A DNA stretch of 64,000 nucleotides. Source: Ilex aquifolium (taxonomy: Eukaryota > Streptophyta > Magnoliopsida > Aquifoliales > Aquifoliaceae). A model generated the notes under the pieces. That model searched no databases and had not been told where the DNA came from. It saw only the letters and a program-made list of their open reading frames with translations. Positions 59,561-64,000 of the stretch are shown in pieces. Each line of letters begins with the position of its first letter. Position 1 is the first letter of the stretch. The stretch spans positions 49,013,069-49,077,068 of the forward strand of contig OX637391.1 in NCBI GenBank assembly GCA_951799425.1. The letters are read 5' to 3'. The translations under genes and the position numbers were made by a program.

Positions 59561-60135
59561 ATAGATATAGCTGGAAATTAATAATATATTATTGATTTCT
59601 TTCTCATGTTTGTTGTTTTGTCATGTTTTGAGGGTTATGACAGATGTGAATGTGAATGTGAATGTTGGATAAGCATAGTCATCTTGAATTTGGGTTTTCA
59701 GCTATGAATTTTTTGATTATTTTCTTTTTTTTGTGGATAAACTACTTTTTTCGTGAATCATGTTATTTATTTTTTTAGAAAAATAGCTCTGGCTAGTTTG
59801 AATTCAAATTTGGATGCAGTGATTATGTGGATCTTGGTAATTTTTTTTTTGCTATAATTGCCTCAAAATTCTATTAAATTCTTCAAATCTAGGCCATTTG
59901 TAAATCTATGCATAGAAGCCTTCGAATGCAATTTTGATTATTTATTTGTAAGTGCTAATCGACACCCCACTTTTAAGTTACTGAGTCTGATGAATTCTCA
60001 GATTATGCTTCGATTCAACTTGTCAAATTTATGCGCGACTAAGTCTTCCGAAACAGTGTTACAAGAAGGCATTGTGCATAAGGAAGTACTTCAATTATAT
60101 GGAAAGGTGAGTGTTGGGGGTTTCCGGAGCTGCTT
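59561..60135 (+). repeat. inverted copy of the flippase leader region
   Basis: The sequence is the reverse complement of about 54085-54640: for example CACCCCACTTTTAAGTTACTG, GAAGGCATTGTGCATAAGGA and CATGTTTTGAGGGTTATGA blocks are all in reversed order relative to the flippase side. It keeps the splice-donor-like GGAAAGGTGAGTG. It is more diverged than the tandem units, so it is the older duplication. A small 113-codon frame across it is not a gene. Confidence 0.8.
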
Positions 60136-60600
60136 ACGTTTTATGCATTTTTGGGATCAAAATTATGGACACATCTCAGACAAAAAATTCGACAAATAAG
60201 CATAAACACTCGTGGATCTGTACGAAAAAAACAGATCCGAAGAATACGCTAAGAAAAACAGAAAAAAAATTGACCAAAATCCGACAGATCCACAATTTTA
60301 TACCTGGCCTGAGCTAATATCCGACAGCTCTGAGTCGTTTTCGCTGATGGAAGTTCGATTAAAGCCTTAACAGTTTCGCCTTCAATCTTCAGTTGTATGT
60401 ACTTGTGCAGAGGCTGGTAGAGATCCTTGGAAGAAGACAATCTTCACCTTTGCTATCGCCGGCTTGTCTTTGAACGGAAGGAGCTACTCTTGAAGAAGTC
60501 TCCGTCAAGCTTCTGCTATCCAGTTTTAATGTGATGGGATGAGAGAGACAAAAGAGGGAGAGAAACTGGGGAAATCTTCTTCTGAGTATCACAAATCACG
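60136..60600 (-). other. possible decayed first exon of an unknown gene
   Basis: Read on the - strand, 60300-60440 encodes SSKDLYQPLHKYIQLKIEGE and then TVKALIELPSAKTTQSCR before a plausible donor CAG|GTATAA at about 60310. The codon use looks gene-like, and CTCTCTC leader-like sequence lies upstream near 60550. There is no ATG in that frame and no following exon. I do not recognise the protein. Confidence 0.3.
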
Positions 60601-60775
60601 TGGTTTGTATACGTGGAGTGTCTACTCAATTAAATAATGTTCAGTCTCTTCATTGTCAGACAGCCAGTCGGCACATAAAAATCAGCGGGGCTGCTTGACT
60701 TAATGTACGGGGAGAGGGGTGAGTTTTGAGGTAGGAAAATAACATTAAATTCGGGATTTCATTTCTTAACTTGAA

Positions 60776-60827
60776 ACTAGTTGGTGTATATGTGCATTAC
60801 ATATAGACCATGTTGAGTATACCCTAT
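60776..60827 (-). mobile_element. possible Helitron 3' end
   Basis: On the - strand, TATATGTAATGCACATATA (a 7-bp stem with a 5-base loop) is followed by about a dozen bases and then CTAGT and T. The stem is AT-rich, weaker than usual, and no 5' end was found, so this is tentative. Confidence 0.3.
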
Positions 60828-62073
60828 GGGTGTGTTTGGCAATTCATGGATGGACTGGACTGGCTTAGATTTAAATCCCAAACCAGTCCAATGTAATCCC
60901 AATGGGCCGGATTTGTAAGGGGATAAAAAAAAATTGTGTTATCCAATCTCAGGTTTGGATAGTGCATTATGATGTGCTTGGGATATGGACAAACTACAAT
61001 TTTTTATTAAACATCTAATACTTTTGATATTAATTGGTTATTTTACCCTTGAACCCCACTCAGATCATTCGTAACAAACAGTTAAGGACCCCCAAAATTT
61101 TGATTTAATAAATTGTGTTTTTTAACAACACAAAGCCAAAAAAATTATTTTTAAATTTTTTAATTGAATTTTTTACAACACACAATTTATCACAAAAAAC
61201 ATATGAATTGCCCTTGTTTACAACAAATGAGGAGATAGAGGGTTGCTGGGTCACCGGAGCTGGTGGAGCCAGTGGGGTTTCAAGAGTGTTCTGCGATAGC
61301 GAGAGAGAGAGACAGAGAGATGGATGTGAGATTTTTTTTGGCGGGCAAGGAAATTGAGGGGGTTTGGGAGGGGAAAATAGATGGTTTGGGGGAATTTAGG
61401 TTTGGGGTTTTTGTGTGTTTGCATTTAACAGAGATAGATGAGAGAGATGTGAGGGGAATAATAACTGACATAGAGAAAGAGGGGGGGTTTGCTGGTGTTG
61501 GAGGTGACACAGGTGATGCTTGTGGTGCCGTTTGCGGTGGCGGTGGCGTTGCAGTGGAGAGGCAGATGGACAAGGGGTGGGTTGCTGGTGGTGCTTCGTC
61601 GCTGGTGGAGCCAAGAGAGCGCAGATGACACCGATGCTTGTGGTGCCGTTCGCGGTGGCGGTGGCGGTGGCGTTGCAGTGGAGAGGCAGATAAAAAATGG
61701 GTGGGGTGTTGGTGGTGTTTGGTTGCTGTTGCTGGTGGTGCTTGGTCGTTGGTGGAGGTGTTGTTTGTGTAGCGAGGGAGAGAGGAAAGTGATGAGAGAC
61801 GGTAGATAAAACCTAGAAAATTATTGTTGAGGGGTGTTTTAGTAATTTTAGTACCAATCCTGCTAGGAGCTTGTTAATCCCAAACTTTTCATGGGTTTCA
61901 ATAATCCGGCTTGGAGGGGATATTGGGGTCAAAAACTACGGCCGAGTTTTTCAATCCACTACGAAAATCCCATCCAATTTTAGATATCCAAAGCAAGGAT
62001 AAGTGGGTCCCATATACAATTTTAACCCAATCCCTCCTTAAATCCCCCTTAATCCTGCGAAACAAACACCCCC
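60828..62073. mobile_element. PIF/Harbinger-like non-autonomous DNA transposon, copy 2
   Basis: It starts GGGTGTGTTTGGCAATTC. The inverted right end is GGGGGTGTTTGTTTCGC. Both sides are flanked by TAT (60825-60827 and 62074-62076). The right third (CCCAAACTTTTCATGGGTTTC onward) and the left end match copy 1 at 2962-4994. It has a GA-rich tract (61297-61320) and a GGTGGCGGTGGC trinucleotide region (61520-61770) with two near-direct units (GTGGTGCCGTT..GGTGGCGGTGGCGTTGCAGTGG). Long frames here are spurious. No transposase. Length 1246 bp. Confidence 0.75.
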
Positions 62074-62076
62074 TAT

Positions 62077-62837
62077 AATAACTAGTATTAGAGAGTTCAC
62101 TTAATTTGTTTCAAGACAATAATTGTTTTTTTTTTTTTCATGGCGAGTAAAATTGTATTTTATTGATAGAAAAAATTGAAATTACAGCTGAAGGGAAACA
62201 GAGAACAAAATCCTATTTTGGGACAAAAATATTCCACAACAACTTCTGAATGATTTCTAGATTTTCTATGAATAAGAATAATGACAGAATAAGTCTTACA
62301 AGCTCAATTTCCATATTTTTGTTTTTTAGGGAAGAATGACATATGTCAGACTAATAGGAGGTTTAAGCTTCTAAACTGAAACATAGCATGAAATTGTATT
62401 TCGACTTAGCATGAATATTATACTTCGATTTTGTGCTTATCAGTCCTTCAATTGATACAATTAAGGCCACAATTGACACAAGCAAGCATACAAAGCTGAA
62501 AATTCAAAATCGAAATTCCAATCTTTATTTGCACAAAATACATTTCCACAAAGAAATATATAGCCAATGGCCTCCAAAACTCCTATCACTTGGTTGAAAT
62601 TGGGGAAAATCATTCCAAGTCCAGGCAGTAATGGGATTTTGAAGGGTAGAAGTTTTTCATAAATCCACTATATGGGAACTTCTCACTAAACCATTTTTTT
62701 GCAAATGCAAACAATGGCTGGATAAATATCTATAGAAGCAAAAATTTTCATATTAGTCATGATCTTTGTGCTGATAACGTGACCAAATAAAATTGACATA
62801 TTTGAAGAATTGATCTGAAATTGTATAGTAGCCCCTA
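62077..62837. other. intergenic, no gene seen
   Basis: AT-rich sequence. On the - strand no exon of an amino acid permease follows the orphan exon at 62838-63062. Confidence 0.5.
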
Positions 62838-63062
62838 ATATCCTCCGATTAGATGTAGAACAATGCAAGCATTGGCAAAGGTGACAAGCCAGAAGGGCTC
62901 ATTGAATCTGAATCCAGTCAAGAGGTTTCCTTGTGTATTGTTCCCAAAGGCTGCATATCCAAAGCATCCACAGCACAAGCAAAAGAAAGTGGTTATCAAA
63001 ACCGCACCCATTGAAGCCTTCTTTATGGTCTGGTTCTCGGGTGGAGGGGACTTCATAGTATC
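62838..63062 (-). pseudogene. orphan exon of an amino acid permease (AAP family)
   Basis: The family consists of proton-coupled amino acid importers with about eleven membrane segments. This exon encodes 75 residues of the middle of the protein: KSPPPENQT, then a hydrophobic segment with LITTFFCLCCGCFGYAAFGN, then NLLTGF and WLVTFANACIVLHLIGGY. It starts after an intact AG acceptor at 63063-63064. At its 3' end the usual GGYQ plus GT donor is gone: a TAG codon follows GGY directly. No neighbouring exons exist within 0.9 kb upstream or 0.7 kb downstream. It is therefore a single-exon remnant or a transposon-carried gene fragment, not a working gene. Confidence 0.75.
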
Positions 63063-63268
63063 CTTCCTTCCATAGAAATCACAGTTCATTTTACTGTAAA
63101 ATTTCTTGTACATTTTTTTTGGGGGGGGTTTACCAGACCCTGCTGAATTTATACTTTTTTTCTTCTTCCAAAAATGCTACTTATAGATTGAATTTATACT
63201 TGTAGGTTGATTAAGAAACATACTTTGTTCATAAATGAGGACAGAGTTCACACCGTATTTCTAGTAGA

Positions 63269-63310
63269 ACTAGTTGATGCAAACGTGCGTTGCACGTAAA
63301 TCATTTTAAG
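63269..63310 (-). mobile_element. Helitron 3' terminus, element continues to the right
   Basis: On the - strand the hairpin ACGTGCAACGCACGT is followed by TTGCATCAACTAGT and then T, a canonical Helitron 3' end. The body would extend to the right (higher coordinates). No TC 5' end was recognised up to 64000, so the element probably leaves the window. Confidence 0.7.
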
Positions 63311-64000
63311 CTAGAATTTTTTGATCTTGTATTTCATTTTCTTTGATTTTCAATGTGCTCTTGATTTCAATTTCAAATCGTTTAGAAATATTTTACTGAT
63401 TTGCCAAAATTGTTTTTTTCCTGAAAAATAAGTGGGAGCACCATTTTATTGCATGAACATATTTTTGACCTTTCATGAGTGCCTCATCAGTTTCTTTAGA
63501 GAGTGAACAAGCCTTTTCCATTTATGTCTACAAGTGATGGCTTATTATTTCATCGGCCAACTCCCATGTGTTTCTACGAGCTTATCTCATGTCTTATAAG
63601 CTTGGGCAATGGCTAATGGACTATCTTACATGGAAAAAAAATTAAAGATAAACCATATAAGAACAAATGTATCAAAAACATCTGGCTTAATTAGACAATT
63701 CAATTGTGTGAGTTGGGAAATTTAGAAGGCATGAAAACCATAAAAAAAACTTCTTGGGACTTTTTCCCCACTAAAAAGTAGAGGTATCTTTATAATACTT
63801 AATTCATGATTATAGTAGTCACCAATATCAGGTACAATGTATACATACAGTGTGAGACAAATTATGAATTTGTTCTTTAATTTTTTTTAGTAACAATTTT
63901 CTTCATGTCTACTTATGGGTTCTTCTTACTCCAAGTATCATATATCTACTTAGCTTCTTTTGATTACTCAGTGACATAATATATGAACTTTTGAACAACA
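63311..64000. other. probable Helitron interior or intergenic sequence
   Basis: AT-rich sequence without open frames of note. If the Helitron end at 63269 is real, this is its interior. Confidence 0.35.

Noticed and set aside
61263-61809. Glycine/valine-rich frames up to 121 codons
   Set aside because: They come from the GGTGGC repeats and GA tract of the second PIF-like element.
1-64000. CRISPR array, operon or phage-like system
   Set aside because: The tandem arrays have no spacers of the required kind, and the genes are spliced plant genes.

Overview
The window is nuclear DNA of a flowering plant, most likely a woody eudicot. The evidence is AT-rich intergenic sequence, GT-AG introns of kilobase length, plant-specific gene families (ATL RING-H2, a UGT94-like glycosyltransferase, an ALA-type P4-ATPase, an amino acid permease exon) and many plant transposon families (CACTA, hAT, PIF/Harbinger, Mutator-like, Helitron, L1 LINE, tRNA-derived SINE, Ty1/copia and Ty3/gypsy remains, TRIM). 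I cannot name the species. I saw no tRNA, rRNA, CRISPR or organellar genes.

Layout. 1-15 kb is a transposon graveyard: the hairpin-rich end of a CACTA element, a gypsy-type LTR fragment, a PIF/Harbinger-like element, two hAT-like elements with 8-bp target duplications, a tRNA-derived SINE, a very short Helitron, three Mutator-type foldback elements (one inserted into another), a LINE 3' end and SINE copies. 15-19.6 kb holds the first apparently intact gene, a three-exon membrane-anchored RING-H2 ubiquitin ligase on the + strand. 20-25.3 kb carries LINE and copia gag remains and a single-exon UGT94-like glycosyltransferase on the - strand, split by a 1758-bp solo LTR with a perfect 5-bp target duplication. 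26-35 kb is again repeats: a CACTA terminus, a 990-bp Helitron, a LINE, MITEs, a SINE and a head-to-tail Helitron pair.

35.7-54.0 kb is one long gene on the - strand: an ALA4/5-type phospholipid flippase in ten coding exons, 1231 residues, with every splice phase consistent. Two of its introns were enlarged by retroelements: intron 7 (10.4 kb) contains a young copia copy nested in an older broken copia, and intron 8 (3.2 kb) contains a gag-only LTR element. Upstream of this gene (54.2-60.1 kb) its leader region is duplicated in tandem (about 1.4 kb unit) and a third, more diverged copy lies inverted at 59.6-60.1 kb. The end of the window has a tandem LTR-like repeat, a compact TRIM, a second copy of the PIF-like element, an orphan exon of an amino acid permease and a Helitron end.

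The protein-coding genes are unrelated in function (ubiquitin ligation, glycosylation of specialised metabolites, lipid flipping) and do not form a pathway. I found no convincing new multi-gene system. The most notable points are the solo-LTR-split glycosyltransferase, the duplicated and inverted flippase leader, the palindrome satellite in the CACTA end, the Helitron dimer and the set of elements whose target duplications can be read directly.
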